53,764 nt of DNA. Source: JAJFHI01 sp050633705 (GTDB lineage Bacteria > Pseudomonadota > Alphaproteobacteria > Rhizobiales > Hyphomicrobiaceae). The notes below the pieces were generated by a model. That model was not told where the DNA came from, did no database searches, and saw nothing but the letters and a program-made list of their open reading frames with translations. The stretch covers positions 1-53,764 of the forward strand of contig JBOEGZ010000014.1 of NCBI GenBank assembly GCA_050633705.1, written 5' to 3'. Below are positions 42,703 to 53,751 of this stretch, one piece after another; position 1 is the stretch's first letter, and the number at the start of each line of letters is the position of its first letter. Position numbers and translations under genes: made by a program.

Positions 42703-43954
42703 GAGTTTCTCAGAAAAAACGCCCGACGTAATGCGCAGGCATGCGGCAGAAACCCGCTTTCAGTGGCTTGGACGGTTGTCCATTGTCGCCGCGATCGGCT
42801 TTCTTGTGCTGATGGTATCGTCGATTGCTTACATCGGTGTTGGCGCGCTGAAGCAGACGCACCTTGAACTCGAGGTCTTTCTTGATCCAGCCGAAATTGA
42901 TCCAGAGCAATTGCAAAGTGCAAACTATGGGGCACTGATAAAGGCCGCGTTGCGCGCAAAATTTCCCGATGTAAAAAAACGTCGTGAAAAACGAAAGCTC
43001 TATGGTCTGGTTAGTTATGGCGCGGAATTTGAGCTGCAACGCATCGTTCGTGAAAACCCGGAGTTCATTGGGCAAACAAAAAAGATTTGGTTTCTGGCCT
43101 CTGACGAAGTCGATACTTACTTAAAGAGTGAGAGTTTGTCAGGCGTTCACGATGAGAACAGCCGTTTCACCACGGCGGAGGCGAGCTGGGTTAAGGAATT
43201 TAACGCTTCCGGAGCCATGGAAACGCGATTTAACAAGCGGTTCTTTTTGTCTGGTGACTCACGTGAACCGGAACTTGCCGGCATACTAAGCGCGTTGGTG
43301 GGATCTGCGTTCAGCCTCTTTGTCTGTTTTCTTTTTTCGTTTCCGGTCGGAATTTTGGCGGCAATCTATCTTGAAGAATTTGCGCCAAATAATCGATGGA
43401 GCTCATTGATAGAAGTGAACATTAATAACCTGGCTGCAGTGCCATCTATTGTGTTTGGGCTTCTCGGCTTAGCCGTCTTGTTGAATACCTTTGGGCTTCC
43501 GCGCTCGTCGCCATTGACCGGTGGAATCGTGCTCGCTCTGATGACATTGCCCACGATCATCATTGCTTCGCGAGCTGCCTTGCGGGCCGTTCCGCCGTCT
43601 ATCCGCGAAGCCGCTCTTGGACTGGGAGCAAGTAAAGTTCAGACGACATTTCATCACGTTGCACCGCTGGCCCTACCAGGGATGTTAACCGGGGCAATTA
43701 TCGGCATGGCGCGTGCGTTGGGTGAAACAGCGCCATTGTTGATGATCGGCATGGTTGCTTTTATTGTCGATGTACCAAAGAGCGTTCTCGAGCCTGCCAC
43801 GGCACTTCCAGTACAAATTTTCCTATGGGCTGATAGTCCTGAACGGGCATTTTTGGAAAAAACCTGTGCGGCCATTATCGTTCTCTTAGTTTTTCTGGTC
43901 GTGATGAATTTGCTTGCGATTGTTCTTCGTAGAAAATTTGAACGGCGGTTTTAA
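42695..43954 (+). CDS. pstA: Phosphate ABC transporter permease PstA with DUF3333-type insert
   Basis: 419 residues, longer than the enterobacterial protein. After the first membrane segment (about 25-50) comes a periplasmic insert of about 150 residues (DUF3333 type, common in alphaproteobacteria). The other five segments and the EAA-like loop ('SIREAALGLGASKVQTTFHHVAPLALPGMLTGAIIGMARALGETAPLL') follow. The insert may touch PstS. One base separates its stop from the pstB ATG. Confidence 0.94.
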   Translation: MTKSFSEKTPDVMRRHAAETRFQWLGRLSIVAAIGFLVLMVSSIAYIGVGALKQTHLELEVFLDPAEIDPEQLQSANYGALIKAALRAKFPDVKKRREKRKLYGLVSYGAEFELQRIVRENPEFIGQTKKIWFLASDEVDTYLKSESLSGVHDENSRFTTAEASWVKEFNASGAMETRFNKRFFLSGDSREPELAGILSALVGSAFSLFVCFLFSFPVGILAAIYLEEFAPNNRWSSLIEVNINNLAAVPSIVFGLLGLAVLLNTFGLPRSSPLTGGIVLALMTLPTIIIASRAALRAVPPSIREAALGLGASKVQTTFHHVAPLALPGMLTGAIIGMARALGETAPLLMIGMVAFIVDVPKSVLEPATALPVQIFLWADSPERAFLEKTCAAIIVLLVFLVVMNLLAIVLRRKFERRF

Positions 43955-43955
43955 C

Positions 43956-44831
43956 ATGTTGAGCACCAATGCCATGCAAGATTCTATTCAGCTTCAGACA
44001 CCCGCACTTAAGCTTAAAGAGCCAAACGGATTAAAAGAAGAACAAGGCTTAAAAGAAGCAGAACAGCAAGCAGCGCAACCTGCGATCATAGCCAAGGGTG
44101 TGTCTGTCGCGTATGGCGAAAAAATTGCCTTAAGCGGTGTATCGCTTGACGTATATCCCAATCAGGTCACGTCCCTAATTGGCCCATCAGGTTGTGGAAA
44201 AACGACCTTCCTGCGCTGTTTGAATCGGATGAACGATCTGATTGATATTTGCAAAGTAACGGGAGACATAAGGATATCGGGTCAAGATATCTACGATCCA
44301 GCGGTCGATGTTGTGACGTTGCGCGCCCACGTTGGAATGGTTTTTCAAAAGGCCAACCCATTTCCCAAGTCGATTTTTGACAACGTCGCTTATGGGCTTC
44401 GTATTCATGAACCATCAATGTCGAAAGCAGAACTTCAAGACCGCGTCGAATTAAGTTTAAAGCGGGCAGGTCTTTGGGATGAAGTTAATGATCGTCTGCA
44501 TGAGGCCGGTACTGGCTTGTCAGGTGGACAGCAACAACGCTTGTGCATAGCACGCACGATAGCAATTCAACCTGAGATTATTTTAATGGATGAGCCGTGC
44601 TCGGCTCTTGATCCTGTGGCAACAGCCAGAATCGAAGAGTTGATCGATGAACTTCGCGAGAAATTCACGATTATTATCGTCACCCACTCTATGCACCAAG
44701 CGGCGCGCATCTCACAACGTACTGCATTTTTCCATATGGGAGAACTTGTCGAGGACGGCCCTACCGAGCAGATCTTTACAACACCAAAAGACACGCGCAC
44801 AGAAAGTTATATCACTGGCCGGATTGGCTAA
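43956..44831 (+). CDS. pstB: Phosphate ABC transporter ATPase PstB
   Basis: 291 residues from ATG 43956. Walker A is 'GPSGCGKTTFLRCLNRMND', the Q-loop 'VFQKANPFPKSIFDNVAYG', the signature 'LSGGQQQRLCIARTIAI' and Walker B 'ILMDEPCSALDPVATA'; the switch His is in 'VTHSMHQAARIS'. About 40 residues precede the ABC domain and include three short repeats (LKEPNG, LKEEQG, LKEAEQ), an extension not usual for PstB. The frame is also open 14 codons upstream inside pstA. Confidence 0.95.
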   Translation: MLSTNAMQDSIQLQTPALKLKEPNGLKEEQGLKEAEQQAAQPAIIAKGVSVAYGEKIALSGVSLDVYPNQVTSLIGPSGCGKTTFLRCLNRMNDLIDICKVTGDIRISGQDIYDPAVDVVTLRAHVGMVFQKANPFPKSIFDNVAYGLRIHEPSMSKAELQDRVELSLKRAGLWDEVNDRLHEAGTGLSGGQQQRLCIARTIAIQPEIILMDEPCSALDPVATARIEELIDELREKFTIIIVTHSMHQAARISQRTAFFHMGELVEDGPTEQIFTTPKDTRTESYITGRIG

Positions 44832-44846
44832 TAGGGAAATACGTCG

Positions 44847-45590
44847 ATGAACTCGGAACATATTGTTAAGTCATTTGATAATGATCTCAACACGATCGAG
44901 AGCTTGATTGTCGAAATGGGAGGTTTGGTCGAAACGCAGATTTCAAATGCAATTTCAGCGTTGATCCGCAGAGACCAAGCTCTTGGAATGAAAGTTTTGG
45001 AATCGGATGCTCGTGTCGATGAGCTTGAATCTACCGTCGATGCGGCCGTCATCCGCATTCTCGTTTTACGCCAACCCAAAGCGCAAGACCTTCGCTCTGT
45101 TATTGCGGTTCTGAAAGTGGCGGGTAATCTCGAACGCATTGGCGATTATGCAAAAAACATCGCCAAACGTGCGGGCGTGCTTGGAGAAACCCCGTCAATT
45201 GAGTCCTCCAGCAACGTGTTGCGCTCTATGGGCCGACTTGTGCAGGAAATGCTGAAAGACGTGCTGGATGCCTACGTGGCACGCGATATCGCCACTGCAG
45301 ATCAAGTGCGGGTCCGCGATCATGACGTTGACCAGATGCACAACACGCTTTTCCGTGAACTTTTAACTTACATGATGGAAGATCCAAGAAGTATTACACC
45401 GTGCATGCATTTGTTATTTATTGCAAAGAACCTTGAGCGCATGGGAGATCACACCACGGGGATTGCCGAGCAGGTGCACTATATTATTGCAGGGTCAGTT
45501 CCTGATGATGAGCGGCCCAAGCAAGATATCACCAGCGTGACAATGCTCGAAAATGACATCGCAAACGGTTCGGGCTCAAACGGACTATGA
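44847..45590 (+). CDS. phoU: Phosphate signalling protein PhoU
   Basis: 247 residues, all-helical with the duplicated PhoU motif: 'VDELESTVDAAVIRILVLRQPKAQDLRSVIAVLKVAGNLERIGDYAKNIAKRA' and 'VDQMHNTLFRELLTYMMEDPRSITPCMHLLFIAKNLERMGDHTTGIAEQVHY'. It links Pst transport to PhoR and keeps the regulon off when phosphate is plentiful. It overlaps phoB by 4 bp (ATGA). Confidence 0.96.
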   Translation: MNSEHIVKSFDNDLNTIESLIVEMGGLVETQISNAISALIRRDQALGMKVLESDARVDELESTVDAAVIRILVLRQPKAQDLRSVIAVLKVAGNLERIGDYAKNIAKRAGVLGETPSIESSSNVLRSMGRLVQEMLKDVLDAYVARDIATADQVRVRDHDVDQMHNTLFRELLTYMMEDPRSITPCMHLLFIAKNLERMGDHTTGIAEQVHYIIAGSVPDDERPKQDITSVTMLENDIANGSGSNGL

Positions 45591-46291
45591 ATAAATTGAC
45601 CCAACCGCTCGTTCTCATCGTCGAAGATGAGCCTGCACAACTCGAGGTATTGTCATACAATCTCGGTTCTGCAGGCTTTCGACTGGCGACCGCGATGGAT
45701 GGCGATGAAGCACTTTTAATCGTTGAAGAACAAAATCCAGATGTGATTATTCTTGATTGGATGTTGCCGAACGTGTCTGGCATCGAGGTTTGCCGCCGTT
45801 TGAAATCACGCAGCAGTACCAAACTCACACCTATCATTATGTTAACCGCCCGCGGAGACGAATCCGACCGCGTGCGCGGATTAGAAATAGGTGCGGATGA
45901 CTATGTCGTGAAGCCTTATTCAATCAACGAATTGATCGCGCGCGTGCGTGGCGTTTTGCGTCGCACACGCCCGGCAAGCGTTGATGAGACTTTGTCGTAC
46001 GGCGAGCTAACGATGGATCCTGTTCAGCACAAGGTGACTTTGTCGGGCGAAAGAGTGAAGCTGGGACCCACTGAATTTCGTCTTCTCACGACATTCTTAG
46101 AAAACCCTGGCCGTGTCTGGGAAAGAGAACAGCTTCTCAATCGGGTTTGGGGGCATGAGTCTGATGTCGACCTTCGGACTGTCGATGTCCATGTCGGCCG
46201 ATTGCGCAAAGCACTCGTCAACGTGGATCAACAAAGCTCGCTCATCCGAACCGTTCGCGGAGTTGGCTATTCGCTTGACAGTGAGGGATAG
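45587..46291 (+). CDS. phoB: Phosphate regulon response regulator PhoB
   Basis: 234 residues. The receiver domain has the Asp at 57 (VIILDWMLP) and Lys in 'DDYVVKPYS'. The C-terminal OmpR-type winged helix has 'LGPTEFRLLTTFLENPGRVWEREQLLNRVWGHESDVDLRTVDVHVGRLRKAL'. It is the partner of PhoR and should bind the PHO box ahead of pstS. It is the last gene of the cluster. Confidence 0.96.
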   Translation: MNKLTQPLVLIVEDEPAQLEVLSYNLGSAGFRLATAMDGDEALLIVEEQNPDVIILDWMLPNVSGIEVCRRLKSRSSTKLTPIIMLTARGDESDRVRGLEIGADDYVVKPYSINELIARVRGVLRRTRPASVDETLSYGELTMDPVQHKVTLSGERVKLGPTEFRLLTTFLENPGRVWEREQLLNRVWGHESDVDLRTVDVHVGRLRKALVNVDQQSSLIRTVRGVGYSLDSEG

Positions 46292-46383
46292 GTAGCGCCA
46301 AAGCGAACAGGTGCTGCATGCTGTTCCAAGTCTGAGCCACCTAAACTCTCAACTTAATAAGTTTTAACTGACGAATTGCTGTC

Positions 46384-47415
46384 CTAACAAAACATTGCCT
46401 CAAGATCGACCGATGAGCGATGGCCGATTTTCGAGAAGCTTTCCTGCAGCCAGGCATCGGCAGTTTGGCTGCCGTTTTCCTTCATGCGCTTCATGTAGTG
46501 CCAGTCAGCGTTGAAATTCTTGACCGAGTCAAACTCCGGATCGTTGGCTTTTGGCGCAATAATGTGGATGTTAACCCGTCTAAGCCCTGCTTCAGGCTTT
46601 ACAAAACCATTGTCCAACAATTCGGTTACGAACTTTATGGCGCGCATTTCCCGCATGAGCGCAGACGTAAAGCTCACTTGGCTGACGCGATTTACGATTT
46701 CAGCGGATGTCTTAGGCTCTATTCTTGATTCCAAGTTGGAGGTGAGAACAAGGATGATATCCAAAGGACTATCGTCATTGATCAATGGGTATATCGTGGG
46801 ATTGCCCATATAACCGCCGTCCCAATATTGCTCGGCGTCAATGGTCACAGCATCGAACAAAAATGGCAGGCAGCACGACGCACACAAGGCATCGAGGCTC
46901 ACCTCGTCTCGCGCAAACACACGATTTTTGTTTGTTGCGATGTTGGTGGCGTTTACGAACAAGCTGATCGTATCAGAGGAACGAAGACGGTCAAAGTCTA
47001 TGCTTTCATCAATGACCGCACGCAACGGATCCATTGTTACGGGATCGAATTGATAGGGAAGCAAAATTCGCGACATGACTTCGAAGAAAACTTCTTTGCG
47101 CCGAAATTGGAGAATTTGCGATCCCAGCAAACGTAAGGAACGTAGCCGTCCCCATCGCCGCTGTTCGCTTTCCTCACTGATACGTGCCCAGAATTTGGCA
47201 AGCAGCGTGCGTGCTTGATCCCGGTCTCCTCCGATCATTCCATAAGCAAGGAGTGCGGCATTCACGGCGCCAGAGCTTGTTCCCGATACGCCTTCGATAT
47301 TGAGCCGATCATCCTGCAAAAGCCGATCGAGAACGCCCCAACCAAACGCACCCAAGGCCGCGCCACCTTGGAGAGCGAGGACGACCTTTTTCGGGTGGTC
47401 GGCAGACGTTCTCAA
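46384..47415 (-). CDS. Patatin-like phospholipase
   Basis: 343 residues. The oxyanion-hole stretch 'LALQGGAALGAFGWGVLDRLL', the nucleophile Ser at about 47 in GTSSG and the catalytic Asp at about 199 in 'YWDGGYMGNP' make the Ser-Asp dyad. No signal peptide is seen, so it is probably cytoplasmic or membrane-associated. The start is TTG at 47415, placed right before the first conserved strand; no better start exists in frame. It is divergent from the L,D-transpeptidase gene. Substrate not known; phospholipid or PHB-linked roles are possible for the family. Confidence 0.9.
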   Translation of the reverse strand: MRTSADHPKKVVLALQGGAALGAFGWGVLDRLLQDDRLNIEGVSGTSSGAVNAALLAYGMIGGDRDQARTLLAKFWARISEESEQRRWGRLRSLRLLGSQILQFRRKEVFFEVMSRILLPYQFDPVTMDPLRAVIDESIDFDRLRSSDTISLFVNATNIATNKNRVFARDEVSLDALCASCCLPFLFDAVTIDAEQYWDGGYMGNPTIYPLINDDSPLDIILVLTSNLESRIEPKTSAEIVNRVSQVSFTSALMREMRAIKFVTELLDNGFVKPEAGLRRVNIHIIAPKANDPEFDSVKNFNADWHYMKRMKENGSQTADAWLQESFSKIGHRSSVDLEAMFC

Positions 47416-47735
47416 AACCCAGATACTTTCACTTGCAAAAATAAAAATCTGAGGCTCGCAAGCGCGTCGTGCATCCGAGCTTCAAATCGATGACAACCAC
47501 CGTATTAAGCAACCAGCTTGTAGGCAACAATTCTGTCTGCAAATAGTTTCTGAATTCTGATGATCATCAGGCTGTGCTGGCGGGACGCGCTGAGGTTGCG
47601 CGCGCGACACCCTAAAAAAGCCTGGGATGATCACAATCGGTTTGGCCTCGTTACTGAAGTGAGGCTCCATTCTCAAGTGCGAATCAGACATGCTCCACCT
47701 GGGTCGCAAAGGCTCGAGTTGATAACGAGTCATGG
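47416..47735. other. Divergent intergenic region, no gene seen
   Basis: The 320 bp between the patatin-like and L,D-transpeptidase starts must hold promoters for both. I see no convincing reading frame, repeat or clear -35/-10 pair. Confidence 0.5.
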
Positions 47736-48773
47736 ATGACGGCAAACCAGCGCTTCAAGTTGATGGTCTATGTGCTTTTCTGCATTACAACTGTAGGAAC
47801 GACGTTTCTGCTTGTCTCACTTGATCAGCCACCAAAGCGTGGCGCGCTTGGTCATAAAAAATTAGTTCCGAGGTATCAACCGACAGGTGCCTGGCAAACC
47901 GAGGCACGTCCTGCGGCTCGTGGTCGGCAGTTGATTGAGAAATCGTCTCGGTTGGCGTTCGTGCGACCGAGTGTCGGCGCCCTGCGGTTGCCACAAGAGG
48001 CCGTCGTCGAAGCTGCAAATCCTCAATCCTGGTCGACTGAGGTTACCGAGCAACCGGTGGTGGCTGCTGTTCCCAGATCGACGGTTGGCGACAAACGTTC
48101 GCGGCCGTCAAAAAAGAAAATCAAATCGTCTTATACGTTGAAAGAGCGCCTTGATGAGATTTCGCCAACGGCTTTGGCGCGGGTTGCTGCGAAATTCCAA
48201 TCTGCGAACGTGGCATGGCCTCCAGCAGAAGTGGCGTTTGTGGCGATCAAAGACGAAAAGCATCTTGAGCTTTATGCACGGCCCAAGGATGGAGCGTGGA
48301 AGTTTGTGCATCGCTATAAGGTGCTTGCAGCCAGCGGCGTAAAAGGACCTAAGCTACTACGTGGCGATAAGCAGGTTCCTGAAGGCGTTTATCGAATTAC
48401 ATATCTCAATCCCAATAGCGCATATCACGTCTCGCTGCGCGTGAACTATCCAAACGCGTTTGATCGCAAGATGGCGAAAAAGGACGGACGCAGGGATATG
48501 GGGGGAGATATCATGATCCATGGCAAAAACGTTTCTGCGGGCTGCCTTGCGGTTGGTGATGGATCAGCGGAAGAATTATTCGTATTGGCTGCGGAAGTTG
48601 GCAAAAAGAATATCAAGCTCGTAATTGCACCAACCGACTTCCGTCGCAAACCAATGACTGTGCGACCAAAGGGTCCGAAATGGGTGCCGGCGTTGTATAC
48701 GGAAATCGCAAGTGAAATGGCTCAGTTCGAAACGCCACCGCCACCGAGTTTGTTATCCCTGCTAGGCTTTTAG
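47736..48773 (+). CDS. L,D-transpeptidase (YkuD/YafK-like)
   Basis: 345 residues. One N-terminal membrane segment (about 8-28) is followed by a low-complexity, basic stretch (30-135). The YkuD-type domain lies at about 165-310; its active-site signature 'HGKNVSAGC' places His at 262 and Cys at 270. Such enzymes make 3-3 crosslinks or attach or release proteins on peptidoglycan in the periplasm. The spacing HxxxxSxGC and the upstream 'GVYRITYLNPNSAYHVSLRVNYPN' resemble YafK/DpaA. It is convergent with the M23 peptidase gene. Confidence 0.9.
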   Translation: MTANQRFKLMVYVLFCITTVGTTFLLVSLDQPPKRGALGHKKLVPRYQPTGAWQTEARPAARGRQLIEKSSRLAFVRPSVGALRLPQEAVVEAANPQSWSTEVTEQPVVAAVPRSTVGDKRSRPSKKKIKSSYTLKERLDEISPTALARVAAKFQSANVAWPPAEVAFVAIKDEKHLELYARPKDGAWKFVHRYKVLAASGVKGPKLLRGDKQVPEGVYRITYLNPNSAYHVSLRVNYPNAFDRKMAKKDGRRDMGGDIMIHGKNVSAGCLAVGDGSAEELFVLAAEVGKKNIKLVIAPTDFRRKPMTVRPKGPKWVPALYTEIASEMAQFETPPPPSLLSLLGF

Positions 48774-48999
48774 AGCGACTGCGTTGGGCTGCGACTTCTG
48801 ACAGCGCGCGTCGAGTTTAAGAACTTAAAACAATGGGTCGGGGGTCAAGCAGATATTTGGCAAAAAAATTCGCCGATTCCCCGCACCGGTTTAGCGCTTG
48901 GCCTGCATCCTGCGACCATTGTTGGAGCTATAGAAGCCCTGGAGACTTTGCCACCGGCCTGCCGAGAGAAGCATTGGGGTCGGCTTCTAGTTATCTGAC

Positions 49000-51090
49000 T
49001 TACTTGCTTGCGGTCATAACAGGCGCACGGCGCATCAGATTATCGATGCGAGCGCGTTCTTTCTGGAAGCTTGCAAGCTCGTGCCCTTTTAGTTGTCGGG
49101 CGCGTGGCACTTGAATCGACATTGGGTTGACGAAGCGTTTGTTGACGAGGACTTCAAAGTGCAAGTGTGGACCTGACGACAATCCCGTTGACCCAACATA
49201 TCCAATGACCTGTCCTTGCCTGACTTTCATGCCGGGTTTTAGGCCACGGGTGATACGCGACATGTGGCCATAAGCCGTCTCGTAGCCATTGGCATGGCGG
49301 ATGCGGATGTATTTTCCATAATGGCCCTTACGACCAGCATGTTGCACAACACCGTTTCCGGCGGCGAGAATGGGCGTGCCTCTACGGGCCGCCCAATCGA
49401 CGCCGTTATGCATTCGTCTTTTATTTAGCAATGGATGAAAGCGTAAGCCGAAACCTGAGGTCAACCTGACATCAGAGCTGCGAACAGGCCGCCGCATCAA
49501 GAACTGTTTTGAGTTGTTGCCTTTGTCGTCATAGTAGTCGACGACGCCATCTGTGGTGCGGTAGCGATAGAAACGAGATTCTTTTCCACCGGTGGTGATT
49601 TTTGTGAACAGCAATTCGCCCGGTGGCCCATCTATTGCCTTGGAGTCTTTCGGGTCAAAAAAGAATTCGACCGTATCTCCCGCGGTAATGCGACGGCGGA
49701 AGTCGGTTTCGTAGGCATGCACTTTCAGGATTTTCATGATGGTCTCCTGCGGTACATTTTGTAGGAGACTGGCATGGAAAATGCTGCGGTAAAGGCTGGT
49801 TGATTTTGTGCTTGAGCTCTTTGCCAATTGTGCTTGTGCGAGTTCTTGTTGAGCAAATGGCGTGGCAAACGTCACAAACTGGCCGGCTTCGTTGCGCGCG
49901 ACGGTAATGACATGGGTCTGGGCAGCATCGTAAATACTGTACTGAGCCGGTTCCAATTTATTTTGTTCTGTCAGGGACGGCACAAGCGTGATGTGAACTT
50001 GCTGTCCTTCAGACAAGCCACCATTGCCGATCATGTTGGCGAGAGGTTCGATCATGGTCTCAGCCTGCCATTTGTCGGCTCCTGCGTTTTCGAGAATGCC
50101 AGCGAGCGTATCATTCACACCAACACCAACAATGCGTTTTTGGCGACCTTCAAGTTCTCCGTCTGTTGCTTCGATTTCAAGAACGGACTTTTCTAATACG
50201 GTCGTGTTGGGTGGGGCGTTGGTGGGAAGATCGATGCCATCGGCAGCATCTTGATCGAGTTCGGCTTGCGCTAGGGGTTGTTCCTCAGCAAGGGCGTTGC
50301 GCAATTCACCGGGTGCTAATTCTTCGCGTTCAGCTTGTTCAACAAGTTCTTTCACTTCGCTGTTGTCGAGCTCTTGGCCATCTTCTCCTGGAAGAATGCC
50401 GCCGAGTAATTCAACAACGCGTATTTTTACGTTTGTATTTGTGCCACCGTCATGTTCATCCGTATTGTTGTTGGCGGTGACAGGTTTGTCGTTTGCGTAA
50501 AGTTTGAACGGGTTAAACGGTGGAATAACTTCGTCATACTCTTTGGTATTACGAGACAAGCGCGCGACGATCCGTGCGTAAGGTTTTGCGTGAATGTATT
50601 CGCGACCGTTGCGACGTTGTTTTTGACTTTCGTAAATGACATAACGCGTAGACGTTGTGCCAGAGATGACTTCCAACGAATTCGATTTTGGCGTTGACCA
50701 GTTCAGTCCCCGTGCACGTTTTGCTTGCGGCATCTGGTTTGGCAAATTGATGTTGCCAGTGGCCAAGCCTGAGATGGCCGGCATCAAAACGTTGGTGGCG
50801 TCAACGTTGTCTTCCGTGGTTCCAAAAACGACGGCGATAATTGCAACGCTGCCAACGAGGCCCGCCAAGCATGTGCTCATTAACCAACGAAACCGTCCAC
50901 CTTGCGGTGTTTCAGTTTGATCGGATTCGTAAATGTCACGATAAGTTTTGCGCGCCCGTCCGCGATAGACTTGCGGCAGTCCACGCGGACGCGCTGCCGT
51001 TCCATACAGGCCGACGCCTGAATGAGTGGAATGCTGGTGGCCTTTGACCAACTCTTCGCCCCCTTGATTTACCCCGTCACAAAAACGCAA
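49000..51090 (-). CDS. M23-family (LytM-type) membrane-anchored peptidase
   Basis: 696 residues. A cytoplasmic lead of about 66 residues is followed by a membrane segment (about 68-90). A long acidic periplasmic stretch comes next, then a LysM/OapA-like part ('GVGVNDTLAGILENAGA', near 330-400). The M23 domain is C-terminal with zinc ligands in 'MHNGVDWAARRGTPI' (His 561, Asp 565) and 'SSGPHLHFEV' (His 642, His 644), so it looks catalytically complete. It would cut peptidoglycan crosslinks. The start is TTG at 51090; an in-frame stop lies at about 51126 and no ATG is nearer. Confidence 0.88.
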   Translation of the reverse strand: MRFCDGVNQGGEELVKGHQHSTHSGVGLYGTAARPRGLPQVYRGRARKTYRDIYESDQTETPQGGRFRWLMSTCLAGLVGSVAIIAVVFGTTEDNVDATNVLMPAISGLATGNINLPNQMPQAKRARGLNWSTPKSNSLEVISGTTSTRYVIYESQKQRRNGREYIHAKPYARIVARLSRNTKEYDEVIPPFNPFKLYANDKPVTANNNTDEHDGGTNTNVKIRVVELLGGILPGEDGQELDNSEVKELVEQAEREELAPGELRNALAEEQPLAQAELDQDAADGIDLPTNAPPNTTVLEKSVLEIEATDGELEGRQKRIVGVGVNDTLAGILENAGADKWQAETMIEPLANMIGNGGLSEGQQVHITLVPSLTEQNKLEPAQYSIYDAAQTHVITVARNEAGQFVTFATPFAQQELAQAQLAKSSSTKSTSLYRSIFHASLLQNVPQETIMKILKVHAYETDFRRRITAGDTVEFFFDPKDSKAIDGPPGELLFTKITTGGKESRFYRYRTTDGVVDYYDDKGNNSKQFLMRRPVRSSDVRLTSGFGLRFHPLLNKRRMHNGVDWAARRGTPILAAGNGVVQHAGRKGHYGKYIRIRHANGYETAYGHMSRITRGLKPGMKVRQGQVIGYVGSTGLSSGPHLHFEVLVNKRFVNPMSIQVPRARQLKGHELASFQKERARIDNLMRRAPVMTASK

Positions 51091-51823
51091 AAAACGATCC
51101 GTGAGTTTCAGAAACTGGTGAACTCACCGGATCGGCTTTCCCATTTAAAGCCAACGCAAACCTCACCCCAACGCAAAGGCTAAGATAAGGATATTCGTGG
51201 CTAAAACGTAAGCCCCTTTGTCGAGTCTTTTTGGATATTGGTCAAAACAGGCAAGTCGATGGCAGCGGACATGAAAGTCCTCAGATATTGTCTAACAACC
51301 TATTAGCTGGTTTGCGGATATTGATTTGTTGTTCGTATTGCCGTGGGCACAATCTTCCGTCATTCGCCTAAAGAACTGAAATCGCTTCGTAAAATCGAGC
51401 GATTGGTGATCTGTCGGCGATCTGGTTTTGGTCTTTGGGCTTTCTTTGGCCACCTGGTCGGGGTGTTTGGCTGGAACACCTTGGAATGCTTGAGGCACGT
51501 GGAAATGGTTAAAGCCAGCCCGGGAAAACCAACAATTTGCCGGTTCATGATCTAAAGTCACAATTTCTTGGCAAAACCCGCACCATCAAAGCAGGAAAAT
51601 AGATCCCGATTGACGCGAAACATCGGTTTGACTGAAGGGTGTCCAATAAAAATGGTTACCGCAGGCTGTCTTTTTTTGCCGGTACGAGCTGGCGCTGACC
51701 AGTTTTGTCTTGATATAGAATCCAGGAAATCGCAGTAAGAGATTGTTTTTAAATAATTATATTTGGGAAGATTGGTTCTTTCCACAGCGCATGTGTGCGC
51801 CGCAAAAAAAATGAAAATACCCG
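51091..51823. other. Intergenic region upstream of the rRNA promoter
   Basis: About 730 bp with no convincing gene. It should carry the promoter of the M23 peptidase gene near its left end. The right part is A/T-rich (51740-51820), with an A-tract just before the -35 that could act as an UP element for the rRNA promoter. Confidence 0.55.
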
Positions 51824-51852
51824 TTGACACTGCCGCTCCAATGAGGTTTATT
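51824..51852 (+). promoter_or_regulatory. Ribosomal RNA operon promoter
   Basis: A perfect -35 TTGACA (51824-51829) is followed after 17 nt by TTTATT (51847-51852) as a -10, with a G+C-rich discriminator and an A-rich tract upstream. It lies about 400 bp before the 16S gene, a usual distance in alphaproteobacteria. Confidence 0.6.
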
Positions 51853-52017
51853 CGGCAAGTCTTCGGGGCACTACGGTGCTTCGGACGCCTGATGCTTCAG
51901 GCACTGCTCTCTCGATAATAATAACCGAGCCATTCCGGTTTCGCCGGACGGGTTCGTTTGTTTCTTAAGCGAGGTTTAACGACCTCGGTAGATAGCTTTG
52001 TCTCTGGTCTCAGGTTT

Positions 52018-52029
52018 TGCTCTTTGACA
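52018..52029 (+). promoter_or_regulatory. boxA-type antitermination element in the rRNA leader
   Basis: TGCTCTTTGACA matches the boxA element (TGCTCTTTAACA in E. coli) at all but one base and continues AATTGAA. Nus factors bind this element to let polymerase read through the rRNA genes. Confidence 0.75.
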
Positions 52030-52217
52030 ATTGAATTTTGAAGGAAGAGAAACGCAGGCGGCGAGGTCCTGGCGGATGTCTTTCTCGAGCAATCGAGAAT
52101 GTGCATCACACAGAACTCTAGCGAAATCTGCGTTTCTATATAATACCATCACCACGATGATTTTGAGGGCTTCGGCCTGAAGGATTGTCGATGTGAGGTA
52201 CCCGTTACGCAGAAATC

Positions 52218-52240
52218 ATTGGAGACTGATTCGCTCCAAT
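52218..52240 (+). other. Leader hairpin just before 16S rRNA
   Basis: ATTGGAG and CTCCAAT form a 7-bp stem with a 9-nt loop about 20 nt before the 16S 5' end. It is probably part of the pre-rRNA leader fold. Confidence 0.45.
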
Positions 52241-52259
52241 AAGCTAGAAATCATACTTT

Positions 52260-53751
<1,492 letters not shown>

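Noticed and set aside
46305..46326. GAACAG/CTGTTC pairing after phoB as a terminator
   Set aside because: Only 6 bp with a 10-nt loop and no T-run; too weak to call.
51343..51555. 70-codon plus-strand frame upstream of the rRNA promoter
   Set aside because: No ribosome binding site or recognised motif, and frames on both strands here are of similar length, as expected by chance.
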